Positions 47,960 to 59,708 of a stretch of DNA of 64,000 bases are shown one piece after another. The translations under genes and the position numbers were made by a program. How positions within the stretch are numbered: position 1 is the stretch's first letter; each line of letters opens with the position of its first letter. A model generated the notes under the pieces. That model was not told the origin of the DNA. It was given only the letters and a program-made list of their open reading frames with translations, and searched no databases. The DNA comes from Sthenelais limicola (Eukaryota; Annelida; Polychaeta; Phyllodocida; Sigalionidae): the NCBI GenBank assembly GCA_942159475.1, contig OW804095.1:58928773-58992772 (forward strand), written 5' to 3'.

Positions 47960-50813
47960 TTATTAATTATGGGATATATATTGCAGGGATATTCATGTGT
48001 GTTTGTAATAAAAAACTGCTCGAAGAAGAAGATCATACTACATGTGCCAAATCTTATGACGTCAGACAGGTAACGTTTTTTGCATCCTAAAAGGTATATT
48101 GGAAGCTAAGATCAATATTATGTTTCATAGTATTTCATTGCGAATTTTCTCAAGATTTTGTTGAATATGCGAAATTCATCGAGTGAAAAATCTGACGTTA
48201 TATCAGACTCAATCCATGTGGAATAAGGCATAACCATGTCACGCAGTGACGATGAGTTGCAGGGTGTGGTCAGTTAATAGGATAAAAAACTGTTTGCTTA
48301 GAATTTATTTGACGGAGAGTTTGTTTGACTTTGGTATGGAAAGGTTCAGAAAAGGGAGCATCACCTTCGCATAAATCTGCACGTGTTATTCGCAAATATT
48401 GACATGATATGCTTAATAGACTTCATCAGAGTGGCACAGGCTATGATAGATACGAAAAAATTAGACTTCCAGTAGATATCTCCTATATACGTCTAAGCAT
48501 AATACAGATGTTATATCATTCCTTGGCAGAAATGTACAACTGTTTGCGATGGACTTATTACACTTCAGTTAATATACTTGTTTCAAAGTACTCTACAATA
48601 GAACGACAAAATGAAGCTGTGATAAAATAATGTAATTCAGTAATTATACATATCATATCATATGATAAGATAATATAAACATAAACAACATATTGTATAT
48701 CATGTCATAGGACTACATGCATCATAATCCCTTCTTCTCAATTCATTGTAAAACTGGCTCAGTTTCTCAGGTATACATAGCTAGCTGCTATCACCAAGAC
48801 ACCTTTCAAGTTACTACCTTGTATGTTTGATTTGGCTTATTCAGTGAATGCATAAATACATTTGTACTTAAGAGCTCGAGGGTATTGTGCGAAATACCTC
48901 CACTCCCAGAAAACATAAAATAAAACCATTTGTGTACGTGCATCCTAGTGTGAATACAAATAAGGTTCGTCATTCTCCAAGCTTCGTCTTTTATAATCTA
49001 ATTTCCCAAAATGGGATCTACTGGTTTTACTTTGAGTCCTGTGTAATAATGTGCATCAACACGCGCTTTATGAAATATTTGTCATTACAAATTCTGCAGC
49101 GATACATTCCAACCCAGTTTTCACATCTCTATGATCGTGTGTAGCTTTTTGCTTGGATGAAAATAGATTGACATTTACTGTCTCCAATACTCCAATACGG
49201 GGTGGCTGACTCCCTTCCAGACACGAAGCTATTATATGCCTTGCCTGTTGATGAATATCTCCCAAAACCTGGGCGAGGGCATGCAGTGTTCCACATATAT
49301 CTAGACATATTCTCTCAGTCATAATAGACATTCCCTTGGTAAATAACAACATACTAACTTCGATTGAAGCTATCTAATAAAATACCGACCTTATGTCCGC
49401 AGTTCTCCAACAGTCTTTCCTAGTCCTGGGTCAATATACATCCGTTACAAATCAATATTATAATATAAAGAGGGGACCAGGAACAGTCAGGGAAGGATCG
49501 AATCCTCTTTTCTATGTACGTACAGAGGCGATGTATGTATACATACTAATGTTTAGTTTGATTCTACCCAGTTCGCTGCTGTCCCCTCTGACCTGCTCTA
49601 CTTGCCCATTGACCTGTATCCAATATCACGAGGAGTGGTAAGCAGTCGCTACCTCTAGGACAACGGTAGCGCCTCTCCTAAATTATAAGCAATCAGCAAC
49701 CATTTTGGGGGAATATCCAGAACCTATTCCAAAAGTAGTATGCCACACTTATGCACACGAGTGCCAAGTGTGCAGCTTTAAACGGGAAACACATTGAGGA
49801 ATGATTTTCTGAAAATACTTTTCATCCCACATTATTATTTCCATCCATCTTAACCTTTTAATTTTACGCGTGACTGATCGAGTTACCTGCGGACTTCAGC
49901 ACCTGAAGCGATTACGACTTCCTTCACATTTTAAAGACGCAAATGAAAAACACAGCAAATTATGATGTGGGGATAGGTTTACAAGGTTGAGTTATTGCGG
50001 CCTTACAACCCTGGGAATCGATTGAACAATAGAAAGCAAAAGACTGGTTCTTTTTTATGGAGAGCGACCCATATATAGGAGTGTTACCCCTTGTGAAGGT
50101 CATTTTTGGAATGGTATGTAGTCACCAACGGATATTGACTATTGATAAATGAATTGTATGCTTGCCCAATGTAGTCATGTAATATATAGGCAATGAAAAG
50201 GTCATTTACAATTGACTGATTTGGAAAGTTTCGTAGTTTGAGCAAATTATTTTATTATCATACATTATATTATTGTTTGTTTGTTAGCATCGTATCTTCA
50301 ATTACTTTTACTCTCTGTAGTACTGGAACAAGGGCCCGAAATTAATTTACCCTAGCTATGCTTAGGAACCTACCACAGGATTATGAATAGTTCTCATGTT
50401 GAATGTCCATCCTTTTGTAGGGGATTACTATACGTACCTCCATGGGGATATATATGAATGTCAAAACATTTCTTCTGATTTCAAATTCTTGTATTAATAA
50501 ACATATACCAGCAGCAGATTATTCATGAATCCAGTCGTATAAGTCATAGTAATTATGAGTAAATTTGGTAAGATTGGTTTTGTCGTAATAGCTGAGGATG
50601 CAGCTTTAACTGAGGTAATCTTCGTGAAAGGAATTATACACATGATTTGCACACTCGACAGATTTGTCTTTATTATGTAGTAAACAGCCACACACAATGT
50701 TATCATGCATTGCACAAAATAAAATAGATCTACATTGGTAATTGATAACGGAGGCTAAGATTAATACGTTTATGTGTAACGTCTTTGCTGAATGAAAATT
50801 ATTTAGGTTAAAC
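47960..50813. other. Intergenic stretch with one weak exon candidate
   Basis: Perfect CRE TGACGTCA at about 48058. On the minus strand, 49352..49068 contains an open frame whose middle (MTERICLDICGTLHALAQ onwards) looks protein-like, and a donor-like ACA/GTAAAT occurs inside it. No acceptor with a pyrimidine tract precedes it and I recognise no family. Confidence 0.3.
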
Positions 50814-50819
50814 TTTATT
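50814..50819 (-). terminator. Polyadenylation signal AATAAA for the Mab-21/TPR gene
   Basis: AATAAA on the minus strand about 300 bases after the stop codon at 51115. It is the first canonical signal I see downstream. Use not demonstrated. Confidence 0.45.
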
Positions 50820-51114
50820 TGAGCAATGTAAGTGCCTTTTCATAGTTATTGCCAGATCTCTCTCTCTTATATAACATATATAATGTATCGTGAACACGAC
50901 CATCCTATCCGTAATAAGGGGAACTATATCAACTTTGGGTCCTTAAAAAACAACACGTTGGGTCCTTCCCATAATTCTGGAGGTAACAAGATTAATGGTT
51001 GATTCGTGAAAATAGTGCATGTGAACTTCCAAAAGTTTAAACAGTCAAAATGATAAAAGTGTCAAGAAGCTGCAATAGGGTTAGGACAATTCCGGCTAAA
51101 GAGATATGTAATAA

Positions 51115-53436
51115 TCATCCTTCATCACTATCTTCACTTGCGGAATTGTTCTTGATCTGGGCCAAGCAAATGCCATACTGTTCTTCAGCCAGTGTGTAGT
51201 ATCGGTTACTTTTCATTGAAGAATGGAAAGCTTTCATGGCCGAATGGTAGTCTTCCAAACATTTGAAACAGTATCCTAGAAGCATCCATGAAATATCTTT
51301 CCTCTCGTTCATATCGCTTCTGCAGAGCCTTGACAAGGCTCTATTGCTCTCCTTGGCCTGCTTTCCCATCTTCATATTTATTAGACATTTAGAGATCAAA
51401 TATTGAATTAAAATGACCGTAGGGATTTCAAGTTCCCCAGCGTCGCGAACTTCAGTGGCGAGATCATCATCAAGGGTCTCAGCTTCCATTTCAATAAAGC
51501 TAGTGTTCTGAGCCCATAATGCAGCATCATGTACATCGTCTTCACTTGAATGAGCCTCAAGGAGAATGTTCACGGCCTTCTCCTCTTGCTTCTGCTTCAT
51601 TAGGAACATTGCATAATGAGCAACAGTTTGAACGCTACTGTCCTTACCCGTGGCCACTTCGAAACAACCTCTTGCCTTATCAAGTAAATGATCTATGATG
51701 ACTTGATCACTGACAGCAAATGATTTGACATGGTACAAACAAGCCAAATTTGACAGGCATGTCTGAAAGTTAAAACCTTCCACTGAACTGTCCATTCGCG
51801 ATATGCTCACAATGATTTCATAATATTCGATAGCTTTATCAAGGAGGCCTGTTTGAACATAGAGCCAGGCTGTGAGCTGAAGAATACTGAGAGAACGATG
51901 ATCGGGTTGAGCAATTTGAAGCATTAATTCACAGCCTTCTTCAAATAAGACCAATGCTTGGTCTTTATGATCAAAAGACAGAAACATGTGGCCTATAGTG
52001 AATGCAGATTGGACAATGCTGTCTAGTGGATGCTCATCCTCTTGATAGTTTTCCATGTAATTCAAGACTGCCTTGAAAAGCTCCTCGTAAGAGGCACCAT
52101 CAACAAAGTTGAGTTGCTCGTAGCTTGCATTAAGGGCCTCTACCGGAGATCTTCTGACGAAGGAAACCTTGCCTATCATTGTGAGGATATCCGCAGAGTC
52201 TATACCTACAAACAGATTCTTGTCCGGCATGAAGTAATCAGGTAAATTGCTATCACAGAGAAAATGGAGCAGGCGGTCAAGGAGGAGGAGTAAACATTCA
52301 GCCATGTTGTCATCTCTCCAAATGGTTATAGTTGATTGTTCGCAAGTCCATAAGACTACATGTTTTAAATGCTCGGTGGTTATGATTGTAGGACAGGACA
52401 GATGTCTGTGAAAGAGGGTTAGTAGCACCGAGTATGCTTTTCTCTGAGCCGACACCAGGGAGCAAATTAGAGACCTTTCAGCTAAAGCAAACGATACTTG
52501 CCAAAGGGTCTCATTCTCAATTCCACTCTTGACTGATGGCGCCACGAGGTAACAACCAGTGCTAACCGCAGTACTGACATCGGTCTTGTCAGGCCACTCA
52601 TGCCTGCGCCTTCTTAGTTTCCATTCTTTAGCTATGCTAGGCCAAGCAGGACATGGAAACCCAAATACAACATCTTTGGCTTTTCCATCTGAAGACACAG
52701 GTTTTTCCTGAGGAATTTCAACCGTTGGCTTTAAGTCAGCCCAAGCCGTTTTTGCAGATCCAACTTCAGTCCCACCTTCAACTCTCATGCCATTGAGACT
52801 CTCTGAAAGGCTATCAGCAGCTTCCCCATCAGCAATAAGGCTCTGCACCTTGTCGCGCAATAACGATGTAGAAATATAGTGATCACCAGATTTATCCAAA
52901 CTTCTGATAGAATATTTGGACAATTGTTTGGAAAGAGTTCTTAACTTGATTTTCACGAGGCCAGGTTGGTCAGTTGGTACAAAGTGGGCCAGAGATACCT
53001 GAGCCTCTTCGGAACTCCTCCTGAGTTCTGTAGGCAAACGCATGATCCCAGCTTTCAAATCCGATGATTCTTTGGGTTGACTTGAGGGTGGTGTTGGTTC
53101 GTCAACTACCCATTTTCTCAGCACGTATATGTTCGAAAGGTCGGCATTAGGAGGGATTTCATCTTCGCCTGACATTCCCGTTAAAGATGGTGGAAATACA
53201 CCCTCGTATGCGCACCCAGTGCAGATAAGCATGAGGTCACGGTCTCCTCGAAATTCGCTTTCAGTGAGACTCTCATAGCCTCGGATACGACACATGATTG
53301 CCTCTTTTATTGGGTACTGGATAAAAAGTGTATGGCGGAGTAGGAATGAAAGGTGGGTCATCGATGTGTTAGATACCCAGTCATATTCCAGCATAGTCAG
53401 CAGCTGGGGATCCGGTCCTCCCTCGCCCCTCTCCAT
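51115..53436 (-). CDS. Mab-21/cGAS-like nucleotidyltransferase-fold protein with C-terminal TPR-like region
   Basis: A single uninterrupted coding exon of 773 codons; a TTGCTTTTCAG acceptor ends 5 bases before the ATG, so the only visible intron is in the 5'UTR. The N-terminal ~260 residues fit a Mab-21/cGAS-type nucleotidyltransferase lobe: G53 with DxD at D65-R-D67, and D255 in DVVFGFPCPAWPS, matching the third metal-binding acid. The EW..R.R...WP motif (about 271-282), SFALAER (315-321), HLKHVVLWTCEQ (356-367) and the LPDYFMPDKNLF block (398-409) are hallmark Mab-21 C-terminal sequences. Residues about 470-760 form helical pairs of TPR type, e.g. LSILQLTAWLYVQTG and LDKAIEYYEIIV. The GS motif is altered: Ser is Y54 and the usual Glu is L57. 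Family members include cGAS and cGAS-like receptors (nucleic-acid sensors making cyclic dinucleotides) and apparently non-catalytic Mab-21 proteins; which applies is open. Location probably cytosolic (no signal peptide or TM). Confidence 0.85.
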   Translation of the reverse strand: MERGEGGPDPQLLTMLEYDWVSNTSMTHLSFLLRHTLFIQYPIKEAIMCRIRGYESLTESEFRGDRDLMLICTGCAYEGVFPPSLTGMSGEDEIPPNADLSNIYVLRKWVVDEPTPPSSQPKESSDLKAGIMRLPTELRRSSEEAQVSLAHFVPTDQPGLVKIKLRTLSKQLSKYSIRSLDKSGDHYISTSLLRDKVQSLIADGEAADSLSESLNGMRVEGGTEVGSAKTAWADLKPTVEIPQEKPVSSDGKAKDVVFGFPCPAWPSIAKEWKLRRRRHEWPDKTDVSTAVSTGCYLVAPSVKSGIENETLWQVSFALAERSLICSLVSAQRKAYSVLLTLFHRHLSCPTIITTEHLKHVVLWTCEQSTITIWRDDNMAECLLLLLDRLLHFLCDSNLPDYFMPDKNLFVGIDSADILTMIGKVSFVRRSPVEALNASYEQLNFVDGASYEELFKAVLNYMENYQEDEHPLDSIVQSAFTIGHMFLSFDHKDQALVLFEEGCELMLQIAQPDHRSLSILQLTAWLYVQTGLLDKAIEYYEIIVSISRMDSSVEGFNFQTCLSNLACLYHVKSFAVSDQVIIDHLLDKARGCFEVATGKDSSVQTVAHYAMFLMKQKQEEKAVNILLEAHSSEDDVHDAALWAQNTSFIEMEAETLDDDLATEVRDAGELEIPTVILIQYLISKCLINMKMGKQAKESNRALSRLCRSDMNERKDISWMLLGYCFKCLEDYHSAMKAFHSSMKSNRYYTLAEEQYGICLAQIKNNSASEDSDEG

Positions 53437-53441
53437 GATTT

Positions 53442-56052
53442 CTGAAAAGCAAATTCGAATTCAAGGCATAAATTTAAGGTTTCGTATAATGTAATATGTA
53501 ATAAGTAATATGAAAACAGTTGTCACTTATATTGAATGATCATTTTATGACTTTTTTCTAATTTGACCCGGAAGATTTGATCCTTCTCGAATCCTAGTGT
53601 AGGGCGAAAACTAATAAATACATCTAATAAACAACGGATACTGTTGCATAACAAAAGACCTGCCAGTTTGCTGTTCTAATTCACATAGGCCTTAGCGCTT
53701 TTTTAATTAATTTGGTCACAATCTAACTGCCACCCCCATTGTCACACAGATATTGATGTACTAATACAATTGCAAGTGGAAGCGGTAGTTCCTGGGTTAT
53801 GGGACAAAATAAACAGTTTTTATGTTCTTTTTATGGCAGACCTCATGTGGTGTGGCTGCCTTGAAAATAATACTATGAATCCTCCAATGGAGAGAACAGA
53901 ACCGAGACAACACACGGGAGTCGCCTCATATAATTGACACCATGTTATGCGTTTAAACAAGCACCTCATATTGGTCGACGGATAACCAGAGTTGACGTGC
54001 CTAGGCAAAGACCATGCATTCGCCACTGGCAGTTGGCAATCATTTTAAAGATTATGATAAAACTTTTTACTAAGCAGCTTTATACAGATGAGATTAGTCC
54101 TTTGACACATGTTTTCCTTGGTGGATATTAAATATTATCGTGTGCTTTCCTGTTATATTGCGCCGGGGAAAACCAAACACAACACTAATCCATACGTATA
54201 TATATGTGATACGATTGAAAACTGTCAATGGTCTCCTATTTATCAATTTAGGACTTGCTTTTATTATCGTATTTAATACATTTACACATTGTTTTAATGA
54301 GTTTAAAACCTAAATAAGTGTCTTTGATTAACTTTTAGAATGTGCATTATTTGCGCTTTATAAACCAATATAATAAATGCGTTTGCAGAGATTAGCATCT
54401 AGATGATAGAAGAAAAGACGATAGATCTGTCGATCCCGATCTGCAACCACTCTTATTACCATTATTAGACGTGTATCTGATACGTTTATTCCTCCCATGT
54501 TATGTCATTGATTGGAGGACATATATAATATAATATAATATAATATAGATACTATATAATATGTATGTATTATCATATACTATGTTTGCATTCTCCTAGT
54601 ATATTTTGTCTATTTTTTACCTTTAAATCGATATTCCCTTTCTCTCTCTCCCTCTCCCGTATCTTGATCTTTATAAGAGGAACAGAGAGTGTGGAGAGAG
54701 TGGGCGTGGGAGGGGGGCGGGGCGGGAGATGCAGACAGGAGAATAGTGTGTGCGGTGGGGTAAGGAGCTAAGGATGATATAAGGAATTGAGATATTTCTG
54801 TGTGCAGAGGGCAGAGACAATTGAGTGGATCTCCCATGGTTTATCATATATATGTGACTTTACGTATATCTATATCTCATGGCCATTTACCTCAATATGT
54901 GTAATGTATCCCTTATATGTTTGATCGACCCGCTGTTGCTATGTTGAGAAGGGGCAAATGTGTCAGATATAAATATTTTATCGCATGAAATATATTCAAT
55001 GTAGGGAATCAATACCTTCGGGAGTACTTAGAGATAATGTTTTTAACCACCATCATTTAGCGTATAGTGGCTCCTTGGGAATACTAGAGCACGCTAATTT
55101 TATTTCTGTGATCAAGTGTGCTAGCTCTTTTTATAAAAAGCATTTTCATCTTTCAATGGATGCTTCTTTTCACCTAGATTATACGAGAGGGCAATGTATG
55201 TACATGCACATGTACGTCGCTAGCTGGGAGAAGAGGCAAGTTCGATTTGGTTAGAGGAACAATGTCGTGTGTCATTTATTCTAATAAATAAATTAAATTT
55301 CTCTTCAAAATTACTGACTCCGAATTAGAGTTCGTGGACGGGAGCAAAACCCTTTGGAATTGCTGATTCATTGTTTCCCTTTGAACGTCACTGTGAATCG
55401 AAACGTACATGAACAAGTATGTATACGTATCTTCGAGCCCCAGGATTACAGCCATGCACTCATATCGATCGCCGAGTTACCTGAACAGCAAACTACCAAT
55501 GAGTATTACCTGTCATTATTATATTTGCTAATAAAACTCTCCATGAGGCACTATATATACTCACTTACCTTCTAAGCCTGATTCTGAAGGTTATCTTACA
55601 CTAGAACTAATTTTGCATCATACAAGCAATGCAGCAATGGAGACGAAGGCTCATCGTAGAAAGCCAATTGCCACAAGTGTATGATCGGTCGAGAGGAATG
55701 TGTTGATTGGCGGTGCCTATAGTCCTTGTGGTTCTTGGTGCGTGTTCTCTATACAGACTAATGGCCGCCCAAGCATGCCTGGTCACCGGCTGTTATTCGT
55801 TCCGTCGAGGGCTTGAGACTGTGAGAAAAGGTGCAGCAGAACGGGGAGGAGGAGAACTATACATTACTTGTGCGCGAGCTGACCAAATTCGTTAGACATG
55901 CTTGATCGGTTAGGACAAGTCTGGTATGGCATACATCGATTGTATATATATATGTGGTAATAGGAGGGTCGGAATACATATATGAATTAGGATGCACACG
56001 ATGAACAACTCTCGGATATAATTAACATGATAAAATTGAATTGTAGTTTTTA
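53442..56052. other. Upstream/intergenic region of the Mab-21/TPR gene
   Basis: Contains the 3' end of the 5'UTR intron (acceptor ending 53442) and presumably the promoter, not identified. A (TAATA)n microsatellite is at 54522-54546 and a pyrimidine/purine-rich patch at 54635-54735. No other gene supported. Confidence 0.4.
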
Positions 56053-56108
56053 AGGTTTCCCCCGCCAAAGGCGGTACGAGCGCCGAAGGCGCTTGTACTG
56101 GGAAACCT
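56053..56108. repeat. Cloverleaf-like nested hairpins
   Basis: AGGTTTCCC (56053) pairs with GGGAAACCT (ending 56108). Inside are two perfect small hairpins, CCGCC-AAA-GGCGG (56062-56074) and GCGCC-GAA-GGCGC (56080-56092). The whole can fold as a three-way junction. It directly abuts the left end of the TIR element at 56109. Confidence 0.8.
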
Positions 56109-56484
56109 AATGGTCCCCTCACACTATATGACAAACGACGAGTCGGGGGGTCTAAGACGGATTTTTCCGTCGGGAGGAGCCGTCGGGAGCATTTCTAGCC
56201 GACAAAACACCAGATTCAAAAGTTGAATCGGGTCGTACAGTGTGAGCGCCCGTCGGGAGGCCTACGACTCAATTTCAGCGAGTCGGGGGGCTTACGACTC
56301 AGAAAAAAGTAAAAGAACAAGCTGCACTAGCCGTTACAACCATTGTTGTAACGGTTACGACATAAAAAAACACTCTTTTCTGGTCGCCGGGCTCCCGACT
56401 CCCGTCGGCTAGTGTGAGCCTTCAAAATTCGCTCTTGAGACCCCTGACTGTCGTACGTCGGATAGTGTGAGGGGGCCATTATAT
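56109..56484. mobile_element. TIR element (MITE) with internal CGTCGGGAG repeats, about 375 bp
   Basis: The left end ATGGTCCCCTCACACTAT and the right end (complement ATGGCCCCCTCACACTAT) are inverted repeats that continue imperfectly for about 45 bases through CGACGAGTCGGGGGGTCT-like sequence. TA flanks both ends. The interior is CpG-rich and contains repeated CGTCGGGAG and GAGTCGGGGGGCTTACGACTC-type words plus a CCGTTACAAC/GTTGTAACGG hairpin. No coding capacity. Confidence 0.7.
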
Positions 56485-56589
56485 AGGTTCCAGTGTTTGC
56501 CGCCTGTTCTTTGCGCGTCCGCGTCGCCTCCTTATAAGGAAAACCCGACTCCCCCTGTTCCCACCTGAATTTCCGACGCACTTGCGTAC

Positions 56590-57280
56590 ACATCGCGGTG
56601 ATTTTACGCTCCCACAAATTGATAAAAATTTCTACTCGAAATACATTGACAAGATGTTGAAATTCCGAAAGAGCATGCTTTTCTACCCCTAAATGTGTTT
56701 ATATCAAGTTCAGCCATTAAATGAGGGGAAATGTGCTGTTATCAACAATTTCAGCATTTCTCTGACTGTGCCTAGGCCTACCTGACAACTCAAGATTGAC
56801 TTACTTCACTGACAAAAATCCGATCGTTGTGCAAAACTGGCTTGTCTAATATGACATTCTAAAGCATTAATATATAAAATAATTGCCTAACCCCATACAC
56901 CATCAGAAAGAGAAATGTCTAAGCTTGCATTGGTGAGAATCATATTTATATACCACTGTTTTAAATATAGGCCTATAGATATCGATCATGACAACTAGCC
57001 TAGGCCTAGGTTTGTAGCCAAAGTAGGCCTACATTATAATAGCGTTGTAGCCGGCATATCACAGGGAAATTACGCTCCCGCGAAATAATAAAAACCGCTA
57101 TTTCTACTCGAAATACATTTCCAAGATGTTTAAATTCAGAAAGGGCATGCTTTTCTACCCCTATATATCTAATGTTATCAACATTTGTATTTAAATAGGG
57201 AAGATATGAGGGGAACTGCACTGTTACCATTAAACAATAATTTTCGGCCATTTCTCTGCTGCTAGCCTATACACAGATCT
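56590..57280. repeat. Diverged direct duplication, two units of about 200 bp
   Basis: The segment at about 56600-56790 (TTTCTACTCGAAATACATT, AAGATGTT-AAATTC, GCATGCTTTTCTACCCCTA, ATGAGGGGAA, TTTCTCTG) recurs at about 57060-57270 in the same order. The spacer holds most of the TAGGCCTA cluster. No coding frame is conserved between copies. Confidence 0.75.
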
Positions 57281-59708
57281 TTAGGCAAAGTAAAGAAAAA
57301 CGCTATTTCCTCACAAAATGTTTCAAATTAAAGTAGAAATTCAGTAAGACCTGCCAGTTATTTCCCTCAGAGATTTATTTTCATCATTAATCCTATCGGT
57401 GGGTAGGCTAGATGCAGATATCTTTTTGTAAATAGGCCTATAGGTATGCCGTACAGGACGCAATATTGTACAGGTCGTCGTGATGTGTTCTAATTTACAC
57501 AACGTTACGTTGTTAGCAACGCGCACTGCAGACCTACTTGACGACGCTTTTTCCCGTGCTGGACGGCTGCAGAATTAGTTGGGGGAAACCGCTTTCTCCT
57601 TGGTCACAGCCAAAATTTCTTGTTTAATAAATTTTATTGAACACGCTTTGAATAGATACCTAGGTTATCCAAGTAAAGAGTTACATAACATAACATAACA
57701 TACTGTTGGAACATTTGTTGCTTAGATCTCAATAATAAAAACAATTAAAATTAACGTTAATCCCAATCAAATCATTCAAACATGTATAGAGGTAAATTGT
57801 TGATGCACGGAGACTGTACACGTAGACTACTACAAATCACATACACTGACGTATCTAATAAATTTTCCCAAGCCATTTTCTCTTTCGAAGTACACTTCAG
57901 ATTTGACCAACTGAGCGTTCTATTATCGATAGGTAGGTTGTTCCAAAGTAAAACATTGTTAATATGAGTGTTTCTTTTGATGTCGCTGTATATTGAATAA
58001 GCAATAAATAATTGAATAAATCAGTTTTTTTTTTAAGATATATTCTAGATATATGTATTCTCTAATGCCCAATTCGTTATGGAAATGCAAACATCCAAAT
58101 GTGGACACAGGAAAATGATGCCACAAAATATAAGCGTTGAAATTGCAAAAGTCGAGCAGAGGCTCCCCCTCCTCTATGGGAACAGCTCACGTACAGTAAG
58201 TCATTGTCTAATAACTACTTCAAATTTATAATGAATGTTTAATAATGATGCATATATTAGATACTCATTCTATGCTTTTAAGGTATGGCTTCAAGTTTAA
58301 GCTTATGTATAATAATATTGATGGCATGTTTATTTCTAGATACGAAACATTAACCATTATACCGTTGCAATTATTACACTAATATTTTCCCTTGCTTTAT
58401 TTCTATTGGTAAAAGATAGATGGCGACTAGGCTTCAAGTAAGCTCTGTATAGTCAGGTACAATTTCTGTTATGGTCGGGGACAATCTCTCTACTGATATG
58501 AATAAGAAATAACTCACACATTCAGTTTTAATATATAGTGATAGATCTAAATACTTAGGATACTTGTATGCATAGATAAAAAGAACAAGGAGAATAGAGA
58601 AATATGAGAAAAGCTGTATATATAGGGAGGTATGGTACCTACTGGCGCACTTAAGAGTATTTGCATGTACAGCTTGAAATAATTCCTGAAACAAGATGAC
58701 ATATTTTCAAAGCAAAGTTTGTCTAATAAGTAACATTGTTTTGTGCTAATTAATATCTTTCCTGGCCCTGGTGTAGGTCTCCTAATGGGATTGTAATGGC
58801 ACATTGCGGTTTGGAGCAAGAAGCTTCCACCAGTTTGGAGACTCCCTGACTGAAAAAGTAGGTGTGTGGTAAACACCTGCTAAAAATGAGACTGTAGGTT
58901 TGGTGAAACCATACACGTATAATCATACAGAGGACAAGCTGTGGCAGGAAAAAAGAGCACACTGAGTGCACCTGGTGTTTTAGAGGTAAACTAAAGGATT
59001 GCTGGGCCTGAAACTGACTCACAGCTGATAGGGAGAAGCATTACTGCAAGACCTTGATTGACACTAATTCATAAAAAAGGTGACTTGGGTAATGCACAGT
59101 CCACATGCATCTATAGATACATTATTATGGAGTAATATTAAAAGCTAAAATTTAGTATAATAGCATAGGGTAAATCCTTACATGACACAAGGTATAACAA
59201 TAGGTGCATATAAAGCTTCGCCTCATCCCTTTTCTGCTCTCTCTCCCTGTCGTCCATTCCGTACCCCCCCCCCCCCCACCCGGCCACCATACACATACAC
59301 ATATACATACACTATCTAATAGTTACAAAGAAAACAGTTTTGTTGAGGCAAAGAGTACTCCCGTCACGTCCTGCACCACTCCACTGTGCAAGCTGCGCTG
59401 ACAAAAACATGGCGGAGTGACGGAGGGACCTATCTCGATTCATATATATAATTTATCTTTTCGGTAGTGAACATAAACAGAGGTCTGAAATTTCTTAATA
59501 CCCCAGTGACACCTGTTGAACCCTCAAGAATATTAGTAGAAAGTTTGAAGTCTATAGAATGAACGGGAAAAGAGCCTTTTACAATTGTTTGGGTCAGACA
59601 ATTTTCATGAGCTAATTCCATCTAAACATAACATCAAAGCTTTCTCTCCATGTCCTCCATCTTTCTGACAAGATGTTATGCAAATTTGGGTAAATCATGA
59701 CCACATGA
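57281..59708. other. Intergenic stretch with one weak exon candidate
   Basis: 58079-58195 on the plus strand is open for 39 codons from ATG and ends exactly at ACA/GTAAGT, a strong donor. I find no partner exon and no family match. Two octamer words ATGCAAAT lie at about 59675 and 59709, just before the LINE. A C-run is at 59266-59278. Confidence 0.35.
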
